From Archaeoglobaceae archaeon (GTDB taxonomy: Archaea; Halobacteriota; Archaeoglobi; Archaeoglobales; Archaeoglobaceae), in NCBI GenBank assembly GCA_027028145.1, contig JALVJV010000011.1, forward strand, positions 1 to 64,000: a stretch of 64,000 bases of DNA. The letters are read 5' to 3'. Positions 15,725 through 25,084 of this stretch are shown here, one piece after another (position 1 is the first letter of the stretch; each line of letters begins with the position of its first letter). Position numbers and translations under genes: made by a program. Below the pieces are notes generated by a model. That model ran no database searches. It was not told where the DNA came from and worked only from the letters and a program-made list of their open reading frames with translations.

Positions 15725-16585
15725 ATGTTCAGGAGTGCCGAAGATTCCGCAACGGCCGGAGTTTTGGCGTTGTTGTTGGAAGTATCGGGAACGCCGAAAG
15801 CCGGAAACGTGGATAGGGATCACAACTTTCCCGATTTGAGATTCGAACAATTTTTGGCTTCAGCTTCGGCGGTATATCCCGTTTTTTTAAAGGATGCGAG
15901 GGGTGAAGGCTCTATCGGTAAACTCGTGCTCGAATCCGTAGAAAGATCGATGGCTTGGCATAAGGCTAAAAACGTCCATTTCGGATGTTTCATGCTCCTC
16001 ATTCCTTTGATAAGATGCTGGAATTCTGGAGATGTCGGTAGAGCGGTGATAGAAGAGCTGAAGCGGACGAGCGTTGAAGATTCCTTGGCGGTTTTGAAAG
16101 CTTTTAGGCTGAGCAGTGCGAGGGTTATGGATGCTGAAGAGCTAAGCTTAACGGACGATGAAACAGAAAGGGAACTCGTAGAGCGTAACTTAAATCTCTA
16201 CGACTGGCTTAAATACACTCCTAAGGAGAACATAGTTGCCATGGAGTTGCTGAACGGATACGAAATAAGCTTTAAGGGTAGGGACGTTCTACTTGAAACC
16301 TTCGCCGAGCACGAAGACGTAAACCTCGCGATAGTTTACACATACTACTACCTACTTTCCGAGCATCTCGATCCCCTGATCATAGCCAAGCACGGGCTCG
16401 ATGTGGCTGAGGATGTTAGAAACAAAGCCGGCAAAATCTTGAACGAATTTGAAAGCTCTTTGGATGTCGGAATCTTGAGGGAGTTCGACGAGGAGTTGAT
16501 ATCTAAGGGCATAAACCCCGGAAGCATAGCCGATTTGACCGCATCTTCGATCTACTTAGCTTTAAGGGAGGGGTTGAGGTTTTGA
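15725..16585 (+). CDS. CitG-like triphosphoribosyl-dephospho-CoA synthase family protein
   Basis: 286 residues of the CitG family. The nucleotide-binding signature reads GTPKAGNVDRDHNFPDLRFE near residues 22-41 and is followed by SASAVYPVF. A second conserved block, STDSS-like in bacteria, is replaced by KNVHFGCFMLLIPL. In bacteria the enzyme makes the citrate lyase prosthetic group precursor, but archaeal copies occur without citrate lyase and with a DUF447 gene, as here, so a different triphosphoribosyl or nucleotide transfer is likely. Some relatives lie in tetrahydromethanopterin gene clusters of methylotrophs; I recall this only loosely. The stop overlaps the next start by 4 nt (TTGA). 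Confidence 0.82.
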   Translation: MFRSAEDSATAGVLALLLEVSGTPKAGNVDRDHNFPDLRFEQFLASASAVYPVFLKDARGEGSIGKLVLESVERSMAWHKAKNVHFGCFMLLIPLIRCWNSGDVGRAVIEELKRTSVEDSLAVLKAFRLSSARVMDAEELSLTDDETERELVERNLNLYDWLKYTPKENIVAMELLNGYEISFKGRDVLLETFAEHEDVNLAIVYTYYYLLSEHLDPLIIAKHGLDVAEDVRNKAGKILNEFESSLDVGILREFDEELISKGINPGSIADLTASSIYLALREGLRF

Positions 16586-17133
16586 AGTTGTCCGATTTCG
16601 GCTTCACCGATGGAATAAACGAGATAATAGCGATAACGTTCGGAGAAAGGATAAACACCGCACCGATCGGCATAATCGTAGAGGATGAAAACTCTAAATT
16701 CGCAAAAGCAAGACTTTATCCTTCGCATACGCGGAGGAACATCGAAGCCGGAAGCAGGCTCTGGGCTAACGTCATATACGATCCGATCGTTTGGACTTTA
16801 ACCGCTTTCGATGATTTGGATGAAGGCTGGTTCGAAAGCTTGGATCCGCCGATAATCAGAGGCTCCTTGGCTTGGTGCGAGTTCGATGCTAAGCTTGAAG
16901 GCGAATTTGCGAGGCTTGAACTACTAAGAGGTGGGATAATAAGATCGGAAGTTAGAACCGTCAACAGGGGTTTCAACGCGCTTATAGAGGCGCTCGTGCA
17001 TGCAACTCGCTACAAAATAAGCAGAGACGAAGAACTCTGGCGGAAGATCATCGAATGCAAGGCTATAGTGGAGAAGTGTGGTGGTAGAAGGGTGAGGGAA
17101 GCCTTCGAAATTCTCATGAAAGAGATCAGATAA
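16582..17133 (+). CDS. DUF447 family protein (flavin-binding-like fold)
   Basis: 183 residues matching the archaeal DUF447 family: the start GFTDGINEIIAITFGE, then APIGIIVED, the ANVIYDPIVWTLTAFDDL block, and a helical C-terminal third containing LVHATRYKI. Structures in this family have a split-barrel, flavin-reductase-like core. The start is a TTG at 16582, part of a TTGA overlap with the CitG-like gene and preceded by GGGAGG. The two proteins almost certainly work together. The reaction is unknown. Confidence 0.8.
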   Translation: MKLSDFGFTDGINEIIAITFGERINTAPIGIIVEDENSKFAKARLYPSHTRRNIEAGSRLWANVIYDPIVWTLTAFDDLDEGWFESLDPPIIRGSLAWCEFDAKLEGEFARLELLRGGIIRSEVRTVNRGFNALIEALVHATRYKISRDEELWRKIIECKAIVEKCGGRRVREAFEILMKEIR

Positions 17134-17163
17134 GCTTATCTATCGTAAGTTCAACCTAAATCC

Positions 17164-17646
17164 ATGAGATTTGCGATAATTTCCGATACGCACGACAACG
17201 TTCCGGCTATAAGAGAACTCATAGAAAGGCTTAAAAGCGAGAAAATCGAGTTCGTGGTTCACGCGGGAGATATCGTTTCTCCTTTCGCAATCAAGGAGTT
17301 CAAAGCTCTGAACGTAAAGTTATACTTCGCCTTCGGAAACAACGACGGTGAGAGAAGGCTACTTACGAAAATTGCGGATGAAAACGGCTGGGAGATAGGG
17401 GATATAGTGATATTTCCCATGGGCGATGGTGAGGGAGTGGTTTACCACGGAACAGATAGAAGAATCGTCGAAGTCCTGAGAAATTCGAAATACAAACTCG
17501 TCGTGCTCGGACATACGCACGAACCGCTTATAGAAAAGCTTGAGGATAAATACATCGTTAATCCGGGCGAAGTCTGCGGATACTTGACCGGCAACAGAAC
17601 GTATGCAATATTCGATGATGGAGACATCAGCATCGTGGAGTTTTGA
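17164..17646 (+). CDS. YfcE/MJ0936-type metallophosphodiesterase
   Basis: 160 residues of the calcineurin-like phosphoesterase fold. Metal ligands are evident in order: SDTHDN (residues 8-13), VHAGDIVSP (near 36), FGNNDGE (near 59), and LGHTHEP (near 119). The C-terminal NPGEVCGYLTGN matches the MJ0936 group, which hydrolyses bis-pNPP; the natural substrate is unknown. It lies 30 nt after the DUF447 gene and may be in the same operon. A second phosphoesterase of this superfamily lies at 59197-59868. Confidence 0.88.
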   Translation: MRFAIISDTHDNVPAIRELIERLKSEKIEFVVHAGDIVSPFAIKEFKALNVKLYFAFGNNDGERRLLTKIADENGWEIGDIVIFPMGDGEGVVYHGTDRRIVEVLRNSKYKLVVLGHTHEPLIEKLEDKYIVNPGEVCGYLTGNRTYAIFDDGDISIVEF

Positions 17647-17682
17647 TAAATATGGAAAAACTTATAGTCGAGTGGGATCGGG

Positions 17683-18432
17683 ATGGATGTGCTAAGGCTG
17701 GTAAACTTGGGAGTTGAAGTGGATGGCAAAAAAATACTCGAAAACGTAAACTTATATATTCAGAAGGGGCAAACATTCGTTCTTTTCGGTCCAAACGGTT
17801 CGGGAAAGTCGTCTTTGCTCATGTCCATAATAGGGAACCCGAAGTATAAAATATACGATGGAAGAATTATATTTAAAGGTCAAGATATAACTTACGCGCC
17901 GACGGACGAGAGGGTTAAGATGGGGATGGGAATAGCTTTCCAAAATCCGCCGAAGATCGGAGGTGTCAAGCTTATAGACGTGTTGAAACACTGCGCGAAG
18001 CTTGGCGGAACGGAGGATAAAATCGAGGAGTTCGCAAAGCTCTTGGGAATGGAGGACTTCCTGCACAGGGATTTGAACGTCGGATTCAGCGGTGGAGAGG
18101 TTAAGAGATCTGAGTTGCTTCAACTCATGCTCCTAAATCCGGATTTCGTGATGTTAGATGAGCCGGACAGCGGTGTGGATTTGGAGAACATCGCGATAAT
18201 AGGCGAAGCCATCAACAAGCTCTTGGAGAGGGATAAGCCGGCTGAAGAGAGGAGAAAGGCTGGAATAATAATAACGCACACCGGGCACATTCTGAATTAC
18301 GTCGATGCGGATTACGGTGTGATTCTTTACAAGGGCAAAATCGTCTGTATGGGAAATCCTTTCGATCTGCTTAAGGATATCAGCGAATTCGGATACGAGG
18401 GGTGTGTGAAGAGATGCCTGAGGAGATTTTGA
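17683..18432 (+). CDS. sufC: SufC-type ATPase of a minimal Fe-S cluster assembly system
   Basis: A 249-residue ABC-type ATPase that energises Fe-S scaffold assembly. Walker A is GPNGSGKSS (about residues 36-44), the signature is FSGGEVKRSELLQL, and Walker B is FVMLDEPDSGVDLEN with the SufC-specific D-SGVD. The His switch is in IIITHTG. It overlaps the SufB gene by 19 nt. The two-gene arrangement without SufD, SufS, SufU or SufE matches the archaeal SUF-like minimal system (SmsC/SmsB). A TATA-like element (CTTATAG) about 20 nt upstream suggests a near-leaderless transcript. Confidence 0.93.
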   Translation: MDVLRLVNLGVEVDGKKILENVNLYIQKGQTFVLFGPNGSGKSSLLMSIIGNPKYKIYDGRIIFKGQDITYAPTDERVKMGMGIAFQNPPKIGGVKLIDVLKHCAKLGGTEDKIEEFAKLLGMEDFLHRDLNVGFSGGEVKRSELLQLMLLNPDFVMLDEPDSGVDLENIAIIGEAINKLLERDKPAEERRKAGIIITHTGHILNYVDADYGVILYKGKIVCMGNPFDLLKDISEFGYEGCVKRCLRRF

Positions 18433-19487
18433 AGGAGAGACTCGAAAGCGTAGGAATAGAGATGGATCCGAAGAAGAGATCCGGTAGCTTTCTACTGCTC
18501 GATCAGGATGTCAAAAGCGTTGCTAAGTTCATGGAAGGACTCGAAATAATGCCGATTAAGAGGGCTTTGGAAAAATACGACTGGCTCGAAGATTACCTAT
18601 GGAAGGCTGTGAAGGTGAAGGACGAGTTCACGAGGGAGGTTGAAGAGGACTTCAACGGCTACTTCATAAGAGCCTTGCCGAATGCTAAGGTCGAAATTCC
18701 GGTGGAGGCTTGCCTTTATCTGAGCAAGGTCAAGAAGCAGAAGGTTCACAACATCGTTATTGCCGAAGAGGGTTCGGAAATCAACATAATATCCGGTTGC
18801 ACATCGCATCCGAAGGCGATGGGAATGCACATCGGAGTTTCCGAGTTTTACGTCAAGAAAAATGCAAAGCTTACATTTACGATGATTCACAGCTGGAGCG
18901 AAGACATTGAGGTTAGACCGAGGAGCGGAGTTATAGTTGAGGAGAACGGAACATACATAAGCAACTACGTTCTTTTGACTCCGGCCAAACTCGTTCAGAT
19001 GTATCCCACAGCATATCTCAAGAGGAACGCTACAGCAGTTTTTAGCAGTATAGTTGTAGCGTTTAAGAACGCCACGATAGATATGGGAAACAAAGCGGTT
19101 TTGATGGAGAAGGGTAGCAGTGCGGAGATAATTTCGAGAACGATAAGCAAGGGTGGAAGGGTTATTGCGAGGGGTCATATAGTCGCTGAGGTTCCAGAGG
19201 TTAAGGGACATTTAGAATGCAGGGGGCTGATATTGGATGAAGGGGAGATTTTAGCTGTTCCGGAGCTTGAAGCTAAGTGTCCTAACGTCGATCTAAGCCA
19301 CGAGGCGGCTATAGGGAAGATAGCGGAGGATGAGATATTCTATCTGATGTCGAGGGGTATGACGCAGGATGAGGCGACAGCTACGATAATAAGGGGGTTC
19401 ATGGAAATAGACATCAAGGGGATTCCTCCGGCATTGAAGAGGGAGATAGATAAGGCGATAGAGTTGGCTGAGAGGGAGTTGCTGTAA
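18414..19487 (+). CDS. sufB: SufB-type scaffold of a minimal Fe-S cluster assembly system
   Basis: 357 residues of the SufB/SufD family, which form the right-handed beta-helix scaffold on which clusters are built. The core has IIAEEGSEINIISGCTSHP, the family repeat region MIHSWSEDIEVRPRSG, and the C-terminal block LSHEAAIGKIAEDEIFYL plus SRGMTQDEATATIIRGF. I chose the ATG at 18414 (MPEEILKER); the upstream GTG at 18402 is poorly placed. It probably acts as a homodimer with two SufC ATPases, as inferred from the absence of SufD nearby. Confidence 0.92.
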   Translation: MPEEILKERLESVGIEMDPKKRSGSFLLLDQDVKSVAKFMEGLEIMPIKRALEKYDWLEDYLWKAVKVKDEFTREVEEDFNGYFIRALPNAKVEIPVEACLYLSKVKKQKVHNIVIAEEGSEINIISGCTSHPKAMGMHIGVSEFYVKKNAKLTFTMIHSWSEDIEVRPRSGVIVEENGTYISNYVLLTPAKLVQMYPTAYLKRNATAVFSSIVVAFKNATIDMGNKAVLMEKGSSAEIISRTISKGGRVIARGHIVAEVPEVKGHLECRGLILDEGEILAVPELEAKCPNVDLSHEAAIGKIAEDEIFYLMSRGMTQDEATATIIRGFMEIDIKGIPPALKREIDKAIELAERELL

Positions 19488-19492
19488 TAAGG

Positions 19493-22090
19493 ATGATCAG
19501 GAAGGGAAAGCCATACAGCGACGAAGAGATAGCCGAAGTTTTGCATCCGCTCGTTAGAGAGTGGTTTTTTCAAAAATTCGAGACTTTCACACCTCCGCAG
19601 AGGTATTCGATAGTAGAGGCTACAAAAGGCAACAACGTTCTCATCACATCCCCGACCGGAAGCGGAAAGACTTTAGCGGGTTTTCTGCCGGTTATAAGCA
19701 TGCTCATCGATTTGGCTGAGAAAGGAAAGCTTGAAGATAGGGTTTATGCCGTTTACGTTTCTCCTCTCAGAGCTTTAAACAACGACATAAGGAGGAACTT
19801 GGAAGAACCGCTTAAGGAGATCTACGAGCTTGCAAAAAATAAGGGGATAGAATTGCAGGAGATAAGGATCGCTGTCAGAACCGGAGATACTTCGCAGGAG
19901 GAGAGGCAGAGACAGCTTAGAAAGCCTCCGCACATACTCATAACGACTCCGGAAACGCTTGCGATAGTTCTGTCCAGCCCCAAGTTTTCTCGATACCTTA
20001 CCGATGTCAGATACCTCATAGTCGATGAGATTCATGCGATGGCTGAGAACAAGAGGGGTTCGCATCTGACGCTTTCGATGGAGAGGTTTGAGAGATTGCA
20101 AAGCGGTAGGATGGTCAGAATAGGGCTTTCAGCCACGATACATCCGTTAGATGAGGTTGCGAGGTTTTTGGTCGGTTATGAGGGAGGGAAGGAGAGGGAC
20201 TGCATAGTTGCGGATGTTACTTTCGAAAAGAAGATGGATATAAAGGTGATATCGCCGATAGATGACTTCTTTTCAGCTTCAGCCGAAGAGATCTCGCAAA
20301 AGCTATACAATCTGCTCGCTGAGTTGGTCAAATCTTCGAAGACTTGCCTCATATTTACGAATACGAGAAGCGCAACGGAGAGGGTTGTCTATCACTTGAA
20401 GAAGCTCTTACCGGATTATCCGATCAAAGCTCATCATTCGTCTCTTTCGAGGGAGGTGAGGCTTGAGGTTGAGGAGGAACTTAAGGCTGGAAAGCTCAAA
20501 TGTGTTGTATCTAGCACCTCTCTTGAGTTGGGGATAGACATAGGTCACATCGATCTCGTCGTTCTCCTCGGCTCTCCTAAGAGCATAAATCGGGCTCTGC
20601 AGAGGATAGGCAGAAGCGGGCACAGACTTCATGAAGTAAGCGTCGGAAGGATAGTCGTGGTCGATCAGGACGATTTGGTCGAATGCACGGTTTTGGCTAA
20701 GGAAGCAATGGAGAGAAGGCTGGATAGAGTTCACATTCCGAAGAAGCCCCTCGATGTCCTCTGCCAGCACATAGTCGGCATGGCTGTCGAAAAGAAGTGG
20801 AAGGTTGACGAGGCGCTCAAGCTTGTAAGGAGAGCTTACCCGTATAAGGATTTAACGAAGAAAGAGTTTGTGGACGTTTTGAGGTATCTGTCCGGTAAGT
20901 ATTCCGAGCTTGAGAAGGAGAAGGTTTACGGCAAGATCTGGTTCGATGAAGAGGCTGAGGAGTTCGGAAGAAGGACCAAGCTTCTGAGACCCATATACTA
21001 CTTAAACGTCGGAACGATTCCGGATGAGGTAGCCGTAACGGTGATAACGAAGGACGGAAAGTTTATAGGTAAGATCGAGGAGGAATTCGCAGAAAGGCTC
21101 GTTAAGGGCGATATCTTCGTTTTAGCAGGCAGAACGTTCAGGTTTCTCGGTTCGAGGGGTATGAGCATAATAGTTGAAGAGGTTGAAGGGGAAAAGCCGA
21201 CCGTTCCAAGCTGGTTCTCCGAGCAGTTGCCGTTGAGCTACGATTTAGCCTTGAGAATTCAGAAGTTCAGGGCTATGATGGATGAGATGTTGGATAGGTT
21301 GACGAATGAGGAGATCGACGAAGAAGATATCATCGGATACCTCATGAGGGAGTATAGAATAGAGAGGAGTTCTGCTAAGGCTATTTTCAGATATTTCTTG
21401 GAGCAAAAACTCTTCAGCGAAATTCCGACCGATAAAAAACTCGTTATCGAAGAATTCAAGGAGGACGAAATGTTCTGCTACGCCATTCACACGTTGATCG
21501 GCAGAAAGGCGAACAGCGCAATTTCGAGGGTGTTCGCTTATCGAATCGGGAAGATGAAAGATTGCAACGTTCAGATTGCCGTTACGGACAACGGATTTCT
21601 GTTGAAGTTACCCGAAAAGCTTGAGAAGCATGAGATCGTTGAGCTTTTCGATGTTAAAGACTTTAAGGAGCATCTCAAACGTTCTCTGGACAAAACCGAG
21701 CTTTTAAGGAGGAGGTTTAGGCACGTAGCAGTTCGATCCTTTATGATTTTGAGGAACTACCTCGGCAGAGAAAAGAGTGTCTGGAAACAGCAGATGAGCG
21801 CCGATTCTTTGCTCAAACTTTTAAAGAAGCACTTTCCGGACTTTCCGGTGCTTAGGGAAACGTATAGAGAAATCATGGAGGATTCCATGGACGTTCACAA
21901 CGCCTTAGATTTCCTGAGCAAGATCGGGAGGGAGATCGAGCTTAGAATCTTGGAAGTTCCAAATCCGAGCCCCTTCGCTTTGAACATGTATCTGGTCGGT
22001 GAGGAGGATGTAGTTCTGATGGAAGACAGAAGGAAGGTGCTCAAAATGTTGCACGAGATGATTCTGAGGAAGATCGAGATGAGCGACTAA
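19493..22090 (+). CDS. lhr: Lhr-type superfamily 2 ATP-dependent helicase
   Basis: 865 residues. Helicase motifs run in order: Walker A SPTGSGKT (residues 53-60), YVSPLRALNND (Ia), TTPETL (Ib), VDEIHAM (Walker B), GLSATI (III), FTNTRSATERV (IV), SSTSLELGIDIGHIDLVV (V) and QRIGRSGHR (VI). The later winged-helix and Lhr-core C-terminal region fills the remaining 450 residues. Its size fits the archaeal Lhr-core proteins, which act in DNA repair or recombination at stalled forks. The start ATG lies 5 nt after sufB, so it is cotranscribed with the Fe-S genes. No Fe-S ligand set is obvious. Confidence 0.93.
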   Translation: MIRKGKPYSDEEIAEVLHPLVREWFFQKFETFTPPQRYSIVEATKGNNVLITSPTGSGKTLAGFLPVISMLIDLAEKGKLEDRVYAVYVSPLRALNNDIRRNLEEPLKEIYELAKNKGIELQEIRIAVRTGDTSQEERQRQLRKPPHILITTPETLAIVLSSPKFSRYLTDVRYLIVDEIHAMAENKRGSHLTLSMERFERLQSGRMVRIGLSATIHPLDEVARFLVGYEGGKERDCIVADVTFEKKMDIKVISPIDDFFSASAEEISQKLYNLLAELVKSSKTCLIFTNTRSATERVVYHLKKLLPDYPIKAHHSSLSREVRLEVEEELKAGKLKCVVSSTSLELGIDIGHIDLVVLLGSPKSINRALQRIGRSGHRLHEVSVGRIVVVDQDDLVECTVLAKEAMERRLDRVHIPKKPLDVLCQHIVGMAVEKKWKVDEALKLVRRAYPYKDLTKKEFVDVLRYLSGKYSELEKEKVYGKIWFDEEAEEFGRRTKLLRPIYYLNVGTIPDEVAVTVITKDGKFIGKIEEEFAERLVKGDIFVLAGRTFRFLGSRGMSIIVEEVEGEKPTVPSWFSEQLPLSYDLALRIQKFRAMMDEMLDRLTNEEIDEEDIIGYLMREYRIERSSAKAIFRYFLEQKLFSEIPTDKKLVIEEFKEDEMFCYAIHTLIGRKANSAISRVFAYRIGKMKDCNVQIAVTDNGFLLKLPEKLEKHEIVELFDVKDFKEHLKRSLDKTELLRRRFRHVAVRSFMILRNYLGREKSVWKQQMSADSLLKLLKKHFPDFPVLRETYREIMEDSMDVHNALDFLSKIGREIELRILEVPNPSPFALNMYLVGEEDVVLMEDRRKVLKMLHEMILRKIEMSD

Positions 22091-22174
22091 CTTTTACCGT
22101 CGGAGTTGTAAGCGCTGATTTTTAAATCAAAAATTAACGTTAGCTACATATACTGTTGACGGTAGTTGCTTGTT

Positions 22175-22771
22175 ATGGTCGACCCTTTCGATCACAGCGT
22201 TTATGTTTTTTATAAATACGCAGGGGCGGTTGAAGTTTTCGATTTTAACGGGAATTCTCTCCTCTACGCCGAGAGGGAAGGAACGAACAAGCTGGGAAAA
22301 CCCATACATATCTACGCGAACAAGCATCGAACTGAGGAACTGCTGACGATATCGCCATCGAAAGGGCGAAGAGAACTTGCGTATGTCTTCAGGGATGGCA
22401 GTGTTCTAAGTTTACTGCTTTCCGTTGTATCTCCATACATAGAATACAGAGTGACCGACACTGCAACGGGAGAGGTTGTCGGTAGTGCGGTTCATAAGGA
22501 CAGACAAGTAATTACAAAAGACGAATGGATTCTGATTTCAGGTGGAAAAACGGTTGGCAAGCTGAAATCCGTTCGATACATTCTGCATAGCTGGATCTTT
22601 CCGAGGAAATACGAAATCACAGCGCAGGATGGGAGAGTGGTGGGCACGTTCAGACAGCACAAGGACTTACTAAATTTTAGATATACTATGGAGATAACGG
22701 ATCGGTGTATAGATACGAGACTTCTCGTAGCAGTTGGTATAGTTATTGTCGCTCTGAAATGCTCCTTTTGA
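22175..22771 (+). CDS. Tubby/LURP-one/scramblase-fold-like protein, unknown function
   Basis: About 198 residues. The sequence alternates short beta strands with G-turns: AGAVEVFDFNGNSLLYAERE, EYRVTDTATGEVVGSAVHK, YEITAQDGRVVGTF. It ends in a hydrophobic helix, DTRLLVAVGIVIVALKC. This pattern, with repeated strand-D/NG-strand units and a buried C-terminal helix after a conserved Asp, recalls the tubby-like fold of phospholipid scramblases and LURP-one proteins. That assignment comes from visual similarity, not from a search. I start at the ATG at 22175; a TTG three codons upstream is possible. Confidence 0.55.
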   Translation: MVDPFDHSVYVFYKYAGAVEVFDFNGNSLLYAEREGTNKLGKPIHIYANKHRTEELLTISPSKGRRELAYVFRDGSVLSLLLSVVSPYIEYRVTDTATGEVVGSAVHKDRQVITKDEWILISGGKTVGKLKSVRYILHSWIFPRKYEITAQDGRVVGTFRQHKDLLNFRYTMEITDRCIDTRLLVAVGIVIVALKCSF

Positions 22772-22783
22772 AAGGCGAGTTAA

Positions 22784-24577
22784 CTATTTAGCCCAGAACG
22801 GGTTCCGCTTCCTCTTTATCTCCAAAAATTCCTTAAACGCCTCCCTCGCCTTCTCGCTCAGGGTGTCCATCAACTCTCTTTCCAAAATCCTTGCGTGGTT
22901 TTCTGGAACGTCCACATAAAGAACCTCGTCGCCTTCAAGCTGTCTTCCTATCGTAACTCCGTCTATCGCTATCGCAAGCTCCTCTCCCTCCTTCGCAACG
23001 CTCACGTTCTTACCCTCCTTCTGCATGCTTCTTATCGTTCCAATCGGAGTCCCGTCAGGCTTTATTAGGTTCACGTCCTTCCTTATCTCTCCAGCCAGAA
23101 CCCTGACACCTATTATCGCCGGCTTGCTCCTTCTGAAGATGAACTCTTTCAGTAGCTTTATCTTGCCCGGCTTAATCAGAGCCTCGATCCTCTGCCTCTC
23201 TCTCAATTGCTTCACTTCGTCTCTCCACTTGACGTAGTTATCAACGAGGGAGTAGATAACTTGATCCTGAAATATCTTGACGTCGAACTTCTTTGCCTCC
23301 TCCTCAACTCCCGGCAGAAGCTTGACGTTGAACGCTAAAACGACCCTGTTGACCTCATCCCTGTTAGCCGAAGCTTCAACGACATCTCTCTTGTCAACAT
23401 CACCCACTTCAGCTTTCTTTATCGGAATTCCGGCACTCTTAAGTTCGTTTATCAATGCTTCGAGGGATCCGAGAGTATCGGTTTTCAGAACTACGCCTTC
23501 CTCATCGGTTCTGATGGCGATGCTCTCGTATTCCCTCCTAACCCTCTCCCTGAACCTCTTTATGTCCTCCTCACTCTCTACAACTTCAAATTCACTTCCA
23601 GCTAAGACGTTTTCAAGATTCGGAGCGACAATCTTTACTCCCGCAGCGGCGGTAACCCTATCCACCCTCTTGAACTTGCTCTCGACCCTCATCTCCTTAG
23701 CCGGACGGGGCTTGAGTATCCCCTTGACCCTCGTAACTATAACGTCGTCAATTCCGGCAATCGCAATCCTATCTCCTACCTTCAGCGTTCCGTCGTAGAG
23801 GATTACGTCGCACGTAACTCCCAATCCCTTCTCCTCTTTTACCTCCAATATCGTTCCCTTCGCTTTGCCCTCAACGTGCAGTCTCAGTTGCTCCTCCAAA
23901 TATCTTTGGGCAAGCCCGACTAAAACCATCAGCAGTTCGGGAATTCCCTCGCCAGTTACAGCGGAAGTGGGGATTATCGCAACCGTTCTCGTGAAATCCC
24001 TTATCCTGTCGAACCTATCCGCGTTGAATCCGTGTTTGTAGAGTTCGCCTATGAGTTCGTAGATCCTGTTCTCCAAGTTTCTCTTAGCGTATTCATCCTG
24101 CTGAGCCCAGCTCTTCAAAAACGGTGCATCTTCTATGCTCTGCCAACCCGGAATCTTGTCTATCTTGTTCGCAGCCACTACGAAAGGAGTTCTGAAGGTC
24201 TTCAATATCGAGATGGCTTCTTCTGTCTGAGGTTTGAAACCTTCATTGATATCAACAACTAAAACGGCTAAATCGGCTAAAGCTCCACCTCTTCTTCTCA
24301 AATTCGTAAAAGCCCTGTGACCGGGCGTATCTATAAACAGCAACCCGGGAATCGTTACCTTAAATTTCTTGAGGTAATCTTTACAAATGTTTTTTATAAT
24401 ATCGATCGGTATTTCCGTAGCTCCGATATGTTGCGTAATGCCACCCGCTTCTTTAGCCGTTACTCTTGTTCTCCTTATACGGTCGAGTAGTGTTGTCTTA
24501 CCGTGATCCACGTGACCCAAAACGGCAACGATGGGTGTTCGAAGTGGTTTCTGTTCTTCTGACTTCTTCTTCGCCAT
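22784..24577 (-). CDS. infB: Translation initiation factor aIF5B (IF-2 homologue)
   Basis: 597 residues; the GTPase promotes ribosomal subunit joining. G1 is GHVDHGKT (residues 21-28), G3 DTPGH and G4 ANKID. Domains II, III and IV follow, with the C-terminal EEVLYVDVPENHARILEREL helix that contacts aIF1A. The start is the ATG at 24575-24577 (MAKKKSEEQ), with GGTGG about 6 nt upstream; an in-frame GTG three codons earlier is less likely. No intein is present. It is the last gene of the leftward rpl7ae operon, about 45 nt after ndk. Confidence 0.95.
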   Translation of the reverse strand: MAKKKSEEQKPLRTPIVAVLGHVDHGKTTLLDRIRRTRVTAKEAGGITQHIGATEIPIDIIKNICKDYLKKFKVTIPGLLFIDTPGHRAFTNLRRRGGALADLAVLVVDINEGFKPQTEEAISILKTFRTPFVVAANKIDKIPGWQSIEDAPFLKSWAQQDEYAKRNLENRIYELIGELYKHGFNADRFDRIRDFTRTVAIIPTSAVTGEGIPELLMVLVGLAQRYLEEQLRLHVEGKAKGTILEVKEEKGLGVTCDVILYDGTLKVGDRIAIAGIDDVIVTRVKGILKPRPAKEMRVESKFKRVDRVTAAAGVKIVAPNLENVLAGSEFEVVESEEDIKRFRERVRREYESIAIRTDEEGVVLKTDTLGSLEALINELKSAGIPIKKAEVGDVDKRDVVEASANRDEVNRVVLAFNVKLLPGVEEEAKKFDVKIFQDQVIYSLVDNYVKWRDEVKQLRERQRIEALIKPGKIKLLKEFIFRRSKPAIIGVRVLAGEIRKDVNLIKPDGTPIGTIRSMQKEGKNVSVAKEGEELAIAIDGVTIGRQLEGDEVLYVDVPENHARILERELMDTLSEKAREAFKEFLEIKRKRNPFWAK

Positions 24578-24622
24578 TGCTACCACCGGAGAAAAGAGGT
24601 GAGCGGGTGGGTTTAAAAAACT

Positions 24623-25072
24623 TTATTCGTAGAGCCAATCCTCGTCGATCCTCTTGTATTCGACGATCTCTTCAGGTTTAAAGAATAGCGAAATCTCCCT
24701 TTCGGCAGATTCAAGCGAATCCGATGCGTGAATAACGTTTCTACCAATATCCATTCCGAAATCCCCTCTAATCGTCCCCGGCAGAGCTTCCTGCGGATTC
24801 GTAGCTCCGACGAGCGTCCTTACGACTTTAACGGCATTTTTCCCTTCCACCACCATCGCAACCACCGGAGCGGAAGTTATGTAATCCACTAAGCTCTCGA
24901 AAAACGGCTTCTCTCTGTGTTCTGCATAATGTCTTTCCGCTAATTCTCTGCTCACATTTAGCATCTTCATTGCGACTATCTTGAGTCCCTTCCTTTCAAG
25001 CCTCGATATTATTTCGCCGATTAAACCCCTCTGCACGGCATCCGGCTTTATCATTACGAACGTTCTTTCCAC
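24623..25072 (-). CDS. ndk: Nucleoside diphosphate kinase
   Basis: 149 residues. It starts [20 protein letters not shown] and contains the active-site segment [16 protein letters not shown], with the phosphorylated His in NVIHASDS. It balances nucleoside triphosphate pools. It sits between rpl24e and infB, the conserved archaeal order. Confidence 0.96.
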   Translation of the reverse strand: MERTFVMIKPDAVQRGLIGEIISRLERKGLKIVAMKMLNVSRELAERHYAEHREKPFFESLVDYITSAPVVAMVVEGKNAVKVVRTLVGATNPQEALPGTIRGDFGMDIGRNVIHASDSLESAEREISLFFKPEEIVEYKRIDEDWLYE

Positions 25073-25084
25073 GGTAATCCCTCC

